A DNA stretch of 64,000 bases from Aquibium oceanicum (GTDB lineage: Bacteria > Pseudomonadota > Alphaproteobacteria > Rhizobiales > Rhizobiaceae). The notes under the pieces were generated by a model. It ran no database searches and was not told the DNA's origin. It saw nothing but the letters and a program-made list of their open reading frames with translations. The translations under genes were made by a program, and so were the position numbers. The stretch covers positions 2,998,501 through 3,062,500 of the forward strand of contig NZ_CP018171.1 in assembly GCF_001889605.1 (NCBI RefSeq), read 5' to 3'. Shown here piece by piece: positions 35,764-44,020 of this stretch; within the stretch, counting starts at the first letter, position 1; every line of letters begins with the position of its first letter.

Positions 35764-36228
35764 ATGTCCGAAACGGTGGAAACGCGCCTCGAATCCATGG
35801 GCATCACGCTGCCCCCCGCCGCGGCCCCTGCCGCGAATTACGTTCCCTTCTGCCGATCGGGCAATCTCCTCTTCACCGCCGGCCAGCTTCCGCTGAAGGA
35901 CGGCAAACTCGCGGCCACGGGCCTGCTCGGTCGCGATCTCGATACCGCTGCGGGCAAGGAGGCGGCCCGGCTCTGCGCCGTCAACATCCTCGCCCAGGCG
36001 AAGGCAGCGACCGGCGACCTCGATAAGATCGCCCGTCTGGTGAAGATCACCGTCTTCGTCGCTTCCACGCCCGATTTCACCGAACAGCACCTGGTCGCGA
36101 ACGGCGCGTCAGACCTTCTCGCCGAAGCACTCGGCGAGCGCGGCAAGCATGCGCGTTCGGCCGTCGGCATGGCGTCCCTGCCAATGAACGCGCCGGTCGA
36201 GGTCGAGGCGATCATCGAGATCGCCTGA
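35764..36228 (+). CDS. RidA family protein (YjgF/YER057c/UK114)
   Basis: This 154-residue trimeric protein belongs to the RidA superfamily, subfamily with VxxxLxxxGITLPP N-terminus (YjgH/UK114-like, about 150 residues). RidA deaminates reactive enamine/imine intermediates, but several subfamilies lack that activity. Segments FCRSGNLLFTAGQLP and RSAVGMASLPMNAPVEVEAIIEIA are family-typical, with the ligand-binding Arg in the latter. It is divergent from eipB and 18 bases before a phosphodiesterase gene, so the two are probably co-transcribed. Confidence 0.9.
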   Translation: MSETVETRLESMGITLPPAAAPAANYVPFCRSGNLLFTAGQLPLKDGKLAATGLLGRDLDTAAGKEAARLCAVNILAQAKAATGDLDKIARLVKITVFVASTPDFTEQHLVANGASDLLAEALGERGKHARSAVGMASLPMNAPVEVEAIIEIA

Positions 36229-36246
36229 AAATCCTTTGGAAACAGC

Positions 36247-36963
36247 ATGACCGACATTTCATGGATGACGAAGCGACCGATCGCACATCGGGGCTATCAC
36301 GACCTCAACGTCTCCCGCTGGGAGAACACCCTCTCCGCCTTCGCCGCGGCGATCGAGAAGAACTTCGCCATCGAATGCGACGTCCACCTGAGCGCAGACG
36401 GCGTGCCGGTCGTCTTCCATGACGACAAGCTCGACCGTCTCGCAGGCGCGGACGGCTTCGTCTGGCAGCGCTCGGCGGCGGAAATGGCCGCGCTCAGCAT
36501 CGGCGGCACCGCCGACCACGCCCCCTCCCTGTCCGAAATGCTCGAATTCGTCGGCGGGCGCGTCCCGCTGGTCATCGAACTCAAGGGCATCCCCGGCCAC
36601 GACGAAGGCCTCGTCGCAAGAGTTGCCGAACTTCTGAGAGGCTACTCCGGCCATGCCGCCATCATGTCCTTCGACCACTGGCTCGTGCGCCGGTTTCCTG
36701 CGGAGGCGAGCGGCATCCCCTGCGGGCTCACCGCCTGCGGGACGAAGACGCATGAACTCGAAGCTCACTTCTCGATGCTTGGTCACGGCATCGATTTCGT
36801 CTCCTACGGCGTCTTCGACCTGCCCAATCCCTTCGTCACCTTCGTGAAGGAAAAGCTCTCGATGCCGGTCATCACCTGGACGGTGCGCAAGCCTCGGGAG
36901 GTCGAGGACACCTTTCGGCATGCGGACCAGATGACCTTCGAGGGCTTCGACCCCGACGCCTGA
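36247..36963 (+). CDS. Glycerophosphodiester phosphodiesterase family protein
   Basis: This 238-residue cytoplasmic TIM-barrel phosphodiesterase shows family catalytic motifs IAHRGYHD near residue 13 and the Glu/Asp pair in AIECDVHLSADGVPVVFHDD. It should release sn-glycerol-3-phosphate from lipid head-group diesters. There is no signal peptide. It lies between RidA and a GNAT-like acyltransferase gene, spaced 18 and 8 bases, suggesting an operon of three genes. Confidence 0.9.
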   Translation: MTDISWMTKRPIAHRGYHDLNVSRWENTLSAFAAAIEKNFAIECDVHLSADGVPVVFHDDKLDRLAGADGFVWQRSAAEMAALSIGGTADHAPSLSEMLEFVGGRVPLVIELKGIPGHDEGLVARVAELLRGYSGHAAIMSFDHWLVRRFPAEASGIPCGLTACGTKTHELEAHFSMLGHGIDFVSYGVFDLPNPFVTFVKEKLSMPVITWTVRKPREVEDTFRHADQMTFEGFDPDA

Positions 36964-36971
36964 TCGCAGCA

Positions 36972-38228
36972 ATGCGCATTGCGCGTCTTGCATCGCTGTT
37001 GCGGCGCAATATGTTGGCTAGGATGCGTGCGAAGGAAGGCGGCGACCTGAAATTGGACAAGGGCGAGTTCGTCATCCGCATCGTGCCATCCTTCGGCGAC
37101 TTCACCCGCGAGGAATGGGATCAGCTTTCCGGCACTTCGCGTGGTGCATCGGATACGCCTTACAACCCATTCGTGTCATACGATTTTCTCTCCGCGCTGG
37201 AGGACTCCGGCTGTGCCGCGCGCGCCACCGGCTGGCAGGGTCAGCACCTTCGCCTGGAGGCGCCGGACGGAAGCCTGCTCGGGGCTGTCCCCTGCTATCT
37301 GAAATCCCATAGCCAGGGCGAGTACGTCTTCGATCATGGCTGGGCCGACGCCTTCGAGCGCGCTGGCGGCCGCTACTATCCCAAGCTCCAGGCGAGCGTT
37401 CCCTTCACCCCCGCGACGGGTCCGCGCCTTCTTGCGAGGAGGGGAACCGACGAGGAGACCGTACGCGCCGCTCTCGCGGCCGGCCTGAAAGCGCTCACCG
37501 ACCAGATCGGCGCGTCTTCGGCGCACGTCACCTTCGCCCGCGAGCCGGAAGCCGAAGCACTCGAGGAAGCCGGCTTCCTGCGCCGCAACGACCAGCAGTT
37601 CCACTTCTTCAACGAGGGTTACGGCTCCTACGACGACTTCCTCGCCTCGCTCGCCTCCCGCAAACGCAAGGCGCTGAAGAAAGAGCGCCGCACCGCCGTC
37701 GAAAATGGCATCGACATCGAATGGCTGACCGGCAGCGACCTGACCGAAGCCGTCTGGGATGATTTCTTCCGTTTCTACATGGATACCGGCAGCCGCAAAT
37801 GGGGCCGCCCCTATCTCAACCGGCGCTACTATTCGCTGATCGGCGAGCGCATGGCGGACGACATCCTCCTGGTGATGGCCCGCCGCAACGGCCGCTTCAT
37901 CGCGGGCGCGATCAACTTCATCGGCGGCGATACGCTCTTCGGCCGCAATTGGGGCTGCGTGGAAGACCATCCTTTCCTGCATTTCGAGGTCTGCTACCAT
38001 CAGGCCATCGACTTCGCGATCGACCGCAAGCTGAAGGTCGTCGAGGCAGGCGCCCAGGGCGAACACAAGCTGGCGCGCGGCTACATGCCGGTGAAGACCC
38101 ACTCCGCCCACTACCTCGCCCACCCCGGCCTGCGCCGCGCGGTGGCCGACTATCTCGTGCGCGAGCGCGCGGAGGTGACGGCGGTCGGGGAGTATCTGGA
38201 AGAGCGCGGGCCGTTCAGGAAGGGCTGA
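36972..38228 (+). CDS. GNAT/FemAB-like acyltransferase (PF04339, COG3146)
   Basis: This 418-residue protein matches the large PF04339 family (peptidogalycan biosynthesis/recognition), a tandem GNAT-fold group related to FemAB. The typical segment SRKRKALKKERR lies in the middle, followed by DNA-like conserved stretches such as INFIGGDTLFGRNWG and EAGAQGEHKLARGYMP. Function is unproven; relatives are suspected aminoacyl or acyl transferases. The first ~25 residues are basic and may not be translated, because the ribosome site is weak; internal ATGs at 37011 and 37023 are alternatives. Confidence 0.85.
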   Translation: MRIARLASLLRRNMLARMRAKEGGDLKLDKGEFVIRIVPSFGDFTREEWDQLSGTSRGASDTPYNPFVSYDFLSALEDSGCAARATGWQGQHLRLEAPDGSLLGAVPCYLKSHSQGEYVFDHGWADAFERAGGRYYPKLQASVPFTPATGPRLLARRGTDEETVRAALAAGLKALTDQIGASSAHVTFAREPEAEALEEAGFLRRNDQQFHFFNEGYGSYDDFLASLASRKRKALKKERRTAVENGIDIEWLTGSDLTEAVWDDFFRFYMDTGSRKWGRPYLNRRYYSLIGERMADDILLVMARRNGRFIAGAINFIGGDTLFGRNWGCVEDHPFLHFEVCYHQAIDFAIDRKLKVVEAGAQGEHKLARGYMPVKTHSAHYLAHPGLRRAVADYLVRERAEVTAVGEYLEERGPFRKG

Positions 38229-38231
38229 ACG

Positions 38232-38561
38232 TCAGTGGACGATTGACCGGGAGAACAGGTTCACGACCAGCACGCCGGCGAGGATGAGCCCGATGCCCAC
38301 GATCGCCGCCAAATCGAGGGATTGGCGGAACCAGAACCATCCGATCGCGGTGATGAACAGGATACCGAAGCCCGACCACAGCGCGTAGACGACGCCGACC
38401 GGCAGCACCCTCAGCGGCAGCGACAGGAAGTAGAAGGCCAGCCCGTACCCCGCGACCGTCGCCAAGGAAGGCCACAGGCGCGTGAAGCCATACGACTGCT
38501 TGAGCGCCGTCGTGGCGAGAACCTCGAAGACGATGGCGATAGCCAGGAAGACATAATTCAC
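38232..38561 (-). CDS. Small multidrug resistance (SMR) efflux protein, EmrE/SugE-like
   Basis: This 109-residue inner-membrane protein has four membrane helices and the essential Glu (residue 13, aligned with EmrE Glu14) in FLAIAIVFEVLATTALK. SMR proteins exchange protons for lipophilic cations as antiparallel dimers. I place the start at GTG 38561 because this gives the exact family N-terminus and has GGAG seven bases upstream; a longer frame adds 43 basic residues. It converges with the acyltransferase gene, four bases apart. Confidence 0.9.
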   Translation of the reverse strand: MNYVFLAIAIVFEVLATTALKQSYGFTRLWPSLATVAGYGLAFYFLSLPLRVLPVGVVYALWSGFGILFITAIGWFWFRQSLDLAAIVGIGLILAGVLVVNLFSRSIVH

Positions 38562-38650
38562 GACCGCACTCCACTGCTCGGGGCGAGGTTGACGGGGCCG
38601 ATCGTAGCGACGAAACATGCGGCCTTCCATGCGTACCGCACGAGGACCCG

Positions 38651-39085
38651 ATGAGCCAGAGCGCCTATGACGACCAGAACGTCTTCGCAAAGATCCTGCG
38701 CGGCGAGATGCCCTGCTACAAGCTTTACGAGGACGACGCGACCTTCGCCTTCATGGACATCATGCCGCGCGCCGACGGCCATTGCCTGGTGATCCCTAAA
38801 CATCCGTCGCGCAACATCCTGGACGTCGATCACGACAGCCTGGCGGCCGTCATGCGCACCGTGCAGAAGCTGGCGCGCGCCGTCATGAAGGCGTTCTCGG
38901 CCCACGGCATCACGGTCCAGCAGTTCAACGAGCCCGCCGGCGGGCAGGTCGTCTTCCACCTCCACGTCCACATCCTGCCGCGCCACGAAGGCGTGTCGCT
39001 GCGCCCGCACACGGGCGAGATGGCGGACAAGGCCTCGCTTGAAGCGAATGCGGAAAAGATAAAGGCCGCGCTGACCGAAGGCTGA
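38651..39085 (+). CDS. HIT family protein
   Basis: This 144-residue cytoplasmic nucleotide hydrolase/transferase has the histidine-triad motif HLHVHIL near residue 100 and the N-terminal FAKILRGEMPCYKLYEDD segment of HinT/HIT1-type proteins. Family members cleave phosphoramidates such as AMP-lysine. A GAGG site precedes the ATG. It is flanked by the divergent SMR gene and the convergent azlD gene, so it is a single-gene unit. Confidence 0.93.
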   Translation: MSQSAYDDQNVFAKILRGEMPCYKLYEDDATFAFMDIMPRADGHCLVIPKHPSRNILDVDHDSLAAVMRTVQKLARAVMKAFSAHGITVQQFNEPAGGQVVFHLHVHILPRHEGVSLRPHTGEMADKASLEANAEKIKAALTEG

Positions 39086-39089
39086 GCGG

Positions 39090-39443
39090 TCACAGGCCCA
39101 GCGCAAAGTACCCGGCGATGAACACGGCCTCGGCCGCCGCGATGCCGATGACGATCTTCCGTCCGAGCAGCAGATAGGCGGCGAAGCCGGCCGCCGCCGC
39201 TGCCAGCCTCAGCGGCACCGGCGTTGCGGCAAGCGCGCCGCCCGGAAACATCACGAGGTTCGCGATGACGGCCGCGACCAGCGCGGTCGCCACGGCGCGC
39301 ACCAGCACCAGGATGTCCGAATCGTCGGAGATCCGCCCGCCGAGATAGACGCCGAGGAAGCGCCAGGAATCGGTCGCCAGCCATCCCGCCACGAGGATGA
39401 ACAGAAAAGGCCACCACCAGGCATCGATGCTGTCGAAGCTCAT
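39090..39443 (-). CDS. azlD: AzlD family branched-chain amino acid exporter subunit
   Basis: This 117-residue protein with about four membrane helices matches AzlD, the small subunit of AzlCD exporters for branched-chain amino acids or analogues. ATG 39443 overlaps the azlC stop in ATGA, so the subunits are co-translated. The longer open frame upstream lies inside azlC. Confidence 0.9.
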   Translation of the reverse strand: MSFDSIDAWWWPFLFILVAGWLATDSWRFLGVYLGGRISDDSDILVLVRAVATALVAAVIANLVMFPGGALAATPVPLRLAAAAAGFAAYLLLGRKIVIGIAAAEAVFIAGYFALGL

Positions 39444-40189
39444 GCGGGGCGGCTCCGCCGGGAAAACCGGTGCCATCCATAAGCCGCTCCACCGCCGATG
39501 AGGCCGGCCGCGAGCAGATCGAAGCCCGGCACGAGCACGTGGAACAGCGGCCCGAGCCCAAGGCCGAGCACCATCGCCACATGCGCCGCACTCTCCCGCG
39601 CCGAACCCCAGAGCGAGGTGAGGAAGTACATGGGCGTGAGCAGAAAAAGTGCGGCCGAAGCCGCGGGCGGCAGCGTGTCGGCGACAAGGTAGACGACCGT
39701 GACGACGGTCATGTTGCCCGCCACCAGCGTCCCGCCGAGGCCGGCATAGAAGATGGTGCGCCTTTCCGGCGGCACGTCGCGGAAGCGTTCGAGCGCCAGC
39801 ACCCAGGAGGTCACCGCCACGAAATGCGACAGGGCATAGAGTACCCAGGGACGGGTCTTCTCGACCCGCATCTCGGGTACTAGCGCCACGACCATCGGCA
39901 TGAGCCGAACCGACGAGAGCGCCACCGCGAAGGCCGCTGCGAAGATCGACGATTTCGACAGGATCGCCCCGATGAGCACGACCTTCGCCGGCAGCGCCCA
40001 CACGACGGCTGTCATGAACACCGTCTCGACGACTGTTAGGCCGGACGCCTTGGCGAGCCCCGCGAAGCCGACGAAGGCGCTGGCCAGGATGAGGCCTGGT
40101 ATCGAGAATGCCGCCGCAGCGCCGCGCAGGAACCAGCGACGCCCCTCGCCCGCGACGGCAGCCGATGATCGGGGTTCGTTCTCAACCAT
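39440..40189 (-). CDS. azlC: AzlC family ABC-independent amino acid exporter
   Basis: This 249-residue membrane protein has about seven or eight hydrophobic segments and matches AzlC, the large subunit of the branched-chain amino acid exporter (BrnF/YgaZ). It has a soluble N-terminus of about 20 residues. It couples by ATGA overlap to azlD. The substrate range in rhizobia is untested. Confidence 0.9.
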   Translation of the reverse strand: MVENEPRSSAAVAGEGRRWFLRGAAAAFSIPGLILASAFVGFAGLAKASGLTVVETVFMTAVVWALPAKVVLIGAILSKSSIFAAAFAVALSSVRLMPMVVALVPEMRVEKTRPWVLYALSHFVAVTSWVLALERFRDVPPERRTIFYAGLGGTLVAGNMTVVTVVYLVADTLPPAASAALFLLTPMYFLTSLWGSARESAAHVAMVLGLGLGPLFHVLVPGFDLLAAGLIGGGAAYGWHRFSRRSRPA

Positions 40190-40292
40190 GATGCGCGCTT
40201 AGCACAGGGTCCTTGCCGTGGCGAAGCCAATAGCGGCCGGGATATTGCACCAGCATCGAATATGCCGGCCGATGGCGGGAGAGCCAAGGAAA

Positions 40293-40323
40293 AGGCCCGG
40301 CGGGTGAAAAACCTGCCGGGCCT
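40293..40323 (-). terminator. Intrinsic terminator after clpA
   Basis: A nine-base GC stem (AGGCCCGGC/GCCGGGCCT) extended by weaker pairs is followed on the minus strand by TTTTCC, 31 bases past the clpA stop. Confidence 0.8.
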
Positions 40324-40353
40324 CGTTTTCGTCACCGCGGGTCGCGGAATGCC

Positions 40354-42822
40354 TCAGTTCTTGCGCGGCAGCTGCGGCACCAGGCTGCGCTTGGGCGCAT
40401 CCTTCTCGCCCGTCGGTCCCTTCGGCTTCGCGGCGGCCTTGGCCGGCTTTGCCTTCTTGGCCTTCGGCTTGCGCGGCGCCGGACGGCCTTCGGGGTTCTC
40501 CTTCTTCGGCCGCACCGGGGTCTCGTCGGCGATCGTCTCGAGCTTCAGGCCGGTCGTGCCGCCCTCGACGGTCTCGACGGTGACGCGCACCGTGCCGCCC
40601 TTCTTGAGCTTGCCGAACAACACCTCTTCCGCCAGGGGCTTCTTGATGTGCTCCTGGATGACGCGTCCGAGCGGGCGCGCGCCCATGCGCTCGTCATAGC
40701 CCTTGTCGGCGAGCCAGGCGATCGCCTCCGGCGAGAGGTCGAAGGTGACCCCGCGTTCGGAAAGCTGCGCTTCCAGCTGCATGACGAACTTCTGCACCAC
40801 CTGATGCACCACCGGCACCGGCAGTGAGCCGAACGGGATGATCGCATCGAGCCGGTTGCGGAACTCCGGCGTGAACAGGCGGTTGATCGCCTCCACGTCG
40901 TCGCCCTCGCGCTTGGTCGATCCGAAGCCGATCGCCGCCTTCTGCGCCTCGGCGGCTCCCGCATTGGTCGTCATGATCAGGATGACGTTGCGGAAGTCGA
41001 TCTGCTTGCCGTTATGGTCCGTCAGCTTGCCGTGATCCATCACCTGCAGCAGGATGTTGAACAGGTCCGGATGCGCCTTCTCGACCTCGTCGAGCAGAAG
41101 CACGCAGTGCGGATGCTGGTCGACGCCGTCAGTCAGCAGGCCGCCCTGGTCGAAGCCGACATAGCCGGGAGGCGCACCGATCAGTCGAGACACGGTATGC
41201 CGCTCCATGTACTCCGACATGTCGAAGCGCAGGAGCTCGACGCCGAGCGACGACGCCAATTGCTTGGCGACCTCGGTCTTGCCGACGCCGGTCGGACCCG
41301 AGAACAGGTACGACCCGATCGGCTTTTCCGGTTCCCGAAGGCCGGCACGGGCAAGCTTGATCGCCGAAGCGAGCGCGGTGATCGCGGTGTCCTGCCCGTA
41401 GACAACGCTCTTCAGTTCCTGGTCCAGATTGGCCAAGACCTTCTCGTCGTCGGCCGAGACCGTCTTGGGCGGGATGCGGGCCATCGTGGCGATCGTAGCC
41501 TCGATCTCCTTGACACTGATGGTCTTCTTGCGCCGGCTCTCCGGCAGAAGCATCTGCGACGCACCCGTCTCGTCGATCACGTCGATCGCCTTGTCGGGCA
41601 GCTTGCGGTCGTTGATGTAGCGCGACGACAGCTCCACCGCCGCCTTGATGGCGTCGTTGGTGAACTTCACCTTGTGGAAGTCCTCATAATAGGGCTTCAG
41701 CCCCTTCATGATCGCGATCGCATCGTCGAGCGACGGCTCGTTCACGTCGATCTTCTGGAAGCGCCGCACCAGCGCGCGGTCCTTCTCGAAGAACTGGCGG
41801 AACTCCTTGTAGGTGGTCGAGCCGATGCAGCGGATCGCTCCCGAGGAAAGCGCCGGCTTCAACAGGTTCGACGCATCCATGGCGCCGCCCGACGTCGCGC
41901 CGGCGCCGATCACCGTATGAATCTCGTCGATGAACAGCACCGCGCCGGGATAATCCTCGAGTTCCTTTACGACCTGCTTCAGCCGCTCCTCGAAGTCGCC
42001 GCGATAGCGGGTGCCGGCGAGCAGCGTGCCCATGTCGAGCGCGAAGATCGTGGCATTGGCCAGCACGCCCGGCACCTCGCCCTCGACGATGCGCTTGGCC
42101 AGGCCTTCGGCGATCGCCGTCTTGCCGACGCCCGGATCGCCCACATAGAGCGGGTTGTTCTTGGAACGGCGACACAGCACCTGGATGGTGCGGTTGATCT
42201 CGTTCTCGCGGCCGATCAGCGGGTCGATTCGGCCCGACTTGGCCTTCGCGTTGAGGTTGACGCAGTAGGCCGTCAGCGCGTCCTGCTGCTGCTTCTTCTT
42301 GCCGCCCTCCTCCGGCTCAGGACCTGCCTGGCCCGGCTGGTCGTCCTCGGCACCCCGTGGCGGACGCGTTTCCGTCGCGCCAGGACGCTTGGCTATCCCG
42401 TGCGAAATGTAGTTGACGGCGTCGTAGCGCGTCATCTGTTGTTCCTGCAGGAAATAGGCGGCATGGCTCTCGCGCTCGGCGAAGATCGCCACGAGCACGT
42501 TGGCGCCCGAGACTTCCTCGCGACCGGAGGATTGCACGTGGATCACGGCGCGCTGGATGACGCGCTGGAAACCGGCGGTCGGTTTGGAATCCTCGTCGTA
42601 GCCGGTGACGAGGTTGTCCAGTTCCGTATCGATGTAGCTGAGGACGGTCTGCCGCAACTCGTCGAGATCAACGTTGCAGGCGCGCATGACGGCGGCCGCG
42701 TCAGTATCCTCGATGAGCGACAACAGGAGGTGTTCGAGCGTCGCGTATTCGTGGTGACGCTCGTTGGCAAAGGTGAGCGCCTGGTGCAGCGCCCGTTCCA
42801 GGCCTTGGGAGAAAGCCGGCAT
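40354..42822 (-). CDS. clpA: ATP-dependent Clp protease ATP-binding subunit ClpA
   Basis: This 822-residue AAA+ unfoldase feeds substrates to ClpP. An N-terminal double Clp repeat (about 1-145) binds ClpS, the first ATPase domain has GDPGVGKT, and the second has GPTGVGKT; the ClpP-docking loop lies in the second domain. The last ~50 residues form a Lys/Ala/Pro-rich basic tail ([17 protein letters not shown]) absent from E. coli ClpA. It lies nine bases after clpS, so the adaptor and unfoldase are co-expressed. Confidence 0.96.
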   Translation of the reverse strand: MPAFSQGLERALHQALTFANERHHEYATLEHLLLSLIEDTDAAAVMRACNVDLDELRQTVLSYIDTELDNLVTGYDEDSKPTAGFQRVIQRAVIHVQSSGREEVSGANVLVAIFAERESHAAYFLQEQQMTRYDAVNYISHGIAKRPGATETRPPRGAEDDQPGQAGPEPEEGGKKKQQQDALTAYCVNLNAKAKSGRIDPLIGRENEINRTIQVLCRRSKNNPLYVGDPGVGKTAIAEGLAKRIVEGEVPGVLANATIFALDMGTLLAGTRYRGDFEERLKQVVKELEDYPGAVLFIDEIHTVIGAGATSGGAMDASNLLKPALSSGAIRCIGSTTYKEFRQFFEKDRALVRRFQKIDVNEPSLDDAIAIMKGLKPYYEDFHKVKFTNDAIKAAVELSSRYINDRKLPDKAIDVIDETGASQMLLPESRRKKTISVKEIEATIATMARIPPKTVSADDEKVLANLDQELKSVVYGQDTAITALASAIKLARAGLREPEKPIGSYLFSGPTGVGKTEVAKQLASSLGVELLRFDMSEYMERHTVSRLIGAPPGYVGFDQGGLLTDGVDQHPHCVLLLDEVEKAHPDLFNILLQVMDHGKLTDHNGKQIDFRNVILIMTTNAGAAEAQKAAIGFGSTKREGDDVEAINRLFTPEFRNRLDAIIPFGSLPVPVVHQVVQKFVMQLEAQLSERGVTFDLSPEAIAWLADKGYDERMGARPLGRVIQEHIKKPLAEEVLFGKLKKGGTVRVTVETVEGGTTGLKLETIADETPVRPKKENPEGRPAPRKPKAKKAKPAKAAAKPKGPTGEKDAPKRSLVPQLPRKN

Positions 42823-42830
42823 TCAGTACC

Positions 42831-43181
42831 TCACTTCTTCTCCATCACGCATTGCAGCGGGTGCTGATGCTGACGGGCAAAATCCATGACTTGCGACACT
42901 TTGGTCTCGGCGACCTCGAATGTATAGACCCCGCATTCCCCAACCCCGTGATTGTGAACGTGGAGCATGATCCGTGTCGCCGCCTCCCTGTCCTTCTGGA
43001 AAAACCGTTCCAGGATGTGGACGACGAATTCCATCGGCGTGTAGTCGTCGTTGAGGATCAACACGCGATACAGGCTGGGCTTCTTGGTCTTCGGCTTGGT
43101 CCGCGTGATGACGGCGGTGCCACGCCCGGGTGTGTTCGACCGCTCGTCGTCGCCCTGCGCTCGCCTTGTGTGGTTTGCCAT
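42831..43181 (-). CDS. clpS: ATP-dependent Clp protease adaptor ClpS
   Basis: This 116-residue adaptor delivers N-degron substrates to ClpA. The core [16 protein letters not shown] and the [21 protein letters not shown] segment are typical of the alphaproteobacterial ClpS1 type. The N-terminus (about 30 residues) is flexible and charged. ATG 43181 is chosen over a TTG at 43244 because family homology begins at TKPKTKKP and a GTGGGG run precedes it. Confidence 0.94.
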   Translation of the reverse strand: MANHTRRAQGDDERSNTPGRGTAVITRTKPKTKKPSLYRVLILNDDYTPMEFVVHILERFFQKDREAATRIMLHVHNHGVGECGVYTFEVAETKVSQVMDFARQHQHPLQCVMEKK

Positions 43182-43362
43182 GGCTACCCCACCCGTCTTC
43201 AAGTCCAGCTGTTCCTTGTCCCGGTCATCTGAGAGAATGCTCAATGTAGGCGCTCGTCTCCAGATTTTAAGGTGTTCTTTCGCGCTGACAATATGGAGGG
43301 AATCCTCAGGACCGGGATTTTTTCGTCATCCGCGCGACGCAGCCGCCGCCTGAAAGCACGAA

Positions 43363-43389
43363 AGCCCGGCCGCGCAACGCGACCGGGCT
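43363..43389 (-). terminator. Terminator after the phasin gene
   Basis: A 12-pair stem (AGCCCGG..CGCG / CGCG..CCGGGCT) with a three-base loop pairs fully only on the minus-strand RNA through a G-U pair and is followed by TTCGTGCTTTC. It lies 48 bases past the phasin stop. Confidence 0.7.
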
Positions 43390-43436
43390 GCCATGCGCAC
43401 CTTGCGGTGCGCCGTCCCCGCCTCGAAGGAAAATGC

Positions 43437-43763
43437 CTACTTCGAGCTCTTCATAACTGATTCGAAGGGCTGGAACGCATCTTTCGCCATGTCGGCGAAA
43501 AGTTCGCCCATCTTGGTGGTCTCGGCCACGAAGGCCTCGTAGGCCTGGCGCGCATAGTCGGTCTGGACCTCGACCGCCTTGTCCAGCGACTTCGACGCAA
43601 ACAGCTTCTCGAGCGTCGCGCTGCCGGCTTCTACCGACTTCTTGGAGTACTCGGTCGCCTCCGCGGTGATCGACTGCGCGCCCTTGGAAAGGGCAGCGAC
43701 GCTCTTGAGGCTCGTATCCATGAACTCCTTGCCAAACTTGTTGGCGTCTTCGAACGAAAGCAT
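43437..43763 (-). CDS. Phasin family protein
   Basis: This 108-residue helical protein matches the short phasin family that coats polyhydroxyalkanoate granules. It is Ala/Lys/Glu-rich with FGKEFMDTSLKSVAALSKGAQ and QTDYARQAYEAFVAETTKMGELF. ATG 43763 has two GAGGAC repeats just upstream; the longer frame is unlike phasins. A TGCA-containing palindrome lies 68 bases upstream and an intrinsic terminator downstream, so it is a single-gene, probably PhaR-controlled unit. Confidence 0.88.
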   Translation of the reverse strand: MLSFEDANKFGKEFMDTSLKSVAALSKGAQSITAEATEYSKKSVEAGSATLEKLFASKSLDKAVEVQTDYARQAYEAFVAETTKMGELFADMAKDAFQPFESVMKSSK

Positions 43764-43830
43764 GTCCTCGGTCCTCGCGTAGCTGATTGTCGGAAGGGGT
43801 GATCGCCCGTTGTGCGGCGCATCTTGATAG

Positions 43831-43843
43831 TGTGCAGTGCACA
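43831..43843. promoter_or_regulatory. Palindromic operator candidate upstream of the phasin gene
   Basis: TGTGCA-G-TGCACA is a perfect six-base palindrome with a one-base spacer, 68 bases before the phasin ATG. TGC/GCA palindromes are the known type of site for PhaR/PhbF, the repressors of phasin genes; binding here is inferred. Confidence 0.55.
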
Positions 43844-43925
43844 AAAAGTCAACGCAAACGATGCTGCCATGCCGCGGCATTGGCTCGAATACGCCCCAAA
43901 TCCTCCCGATTCGGGAAAGAAACCG

Positions 43926-43948
43926 GTTACCTTAAACGGATTGGTAAC
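43926..43948. promoter_or_regulatory. Inverted repeat upstream of the D-Ala-D-Ala carboxypeptidase gene
   Basis: GTTACC and GGTAAC are separated by 11 A/T-rich bases, ending about 72 bases before the gene start. Possible operator; chance cannot be excluded at six bases per arm. Confidence 0.3.
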
Positions 43949-44020
43949 GACGTCCCCCTACCGTTTCTACACGAACAGCGGTGCCAAGCCGTAGAGCCTC
44001 AATAAGAAGACTTCGAAGGT

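Noticed and set aside
41014-42867. A 617-residue plus-strand open frame opposite clpA
   Set aside because: Antisense to a highly conserved gene; composition (Arg, Asp, Val, Leu repeats) is that of a mirror frame.
43932-43948. A CtrA-like site upstream of the D-Ala-D-Ala carboxypeptidase gene
   Set aside because: The first half is TTAA, but the second half (GGTAAC) does not match TTAAC.
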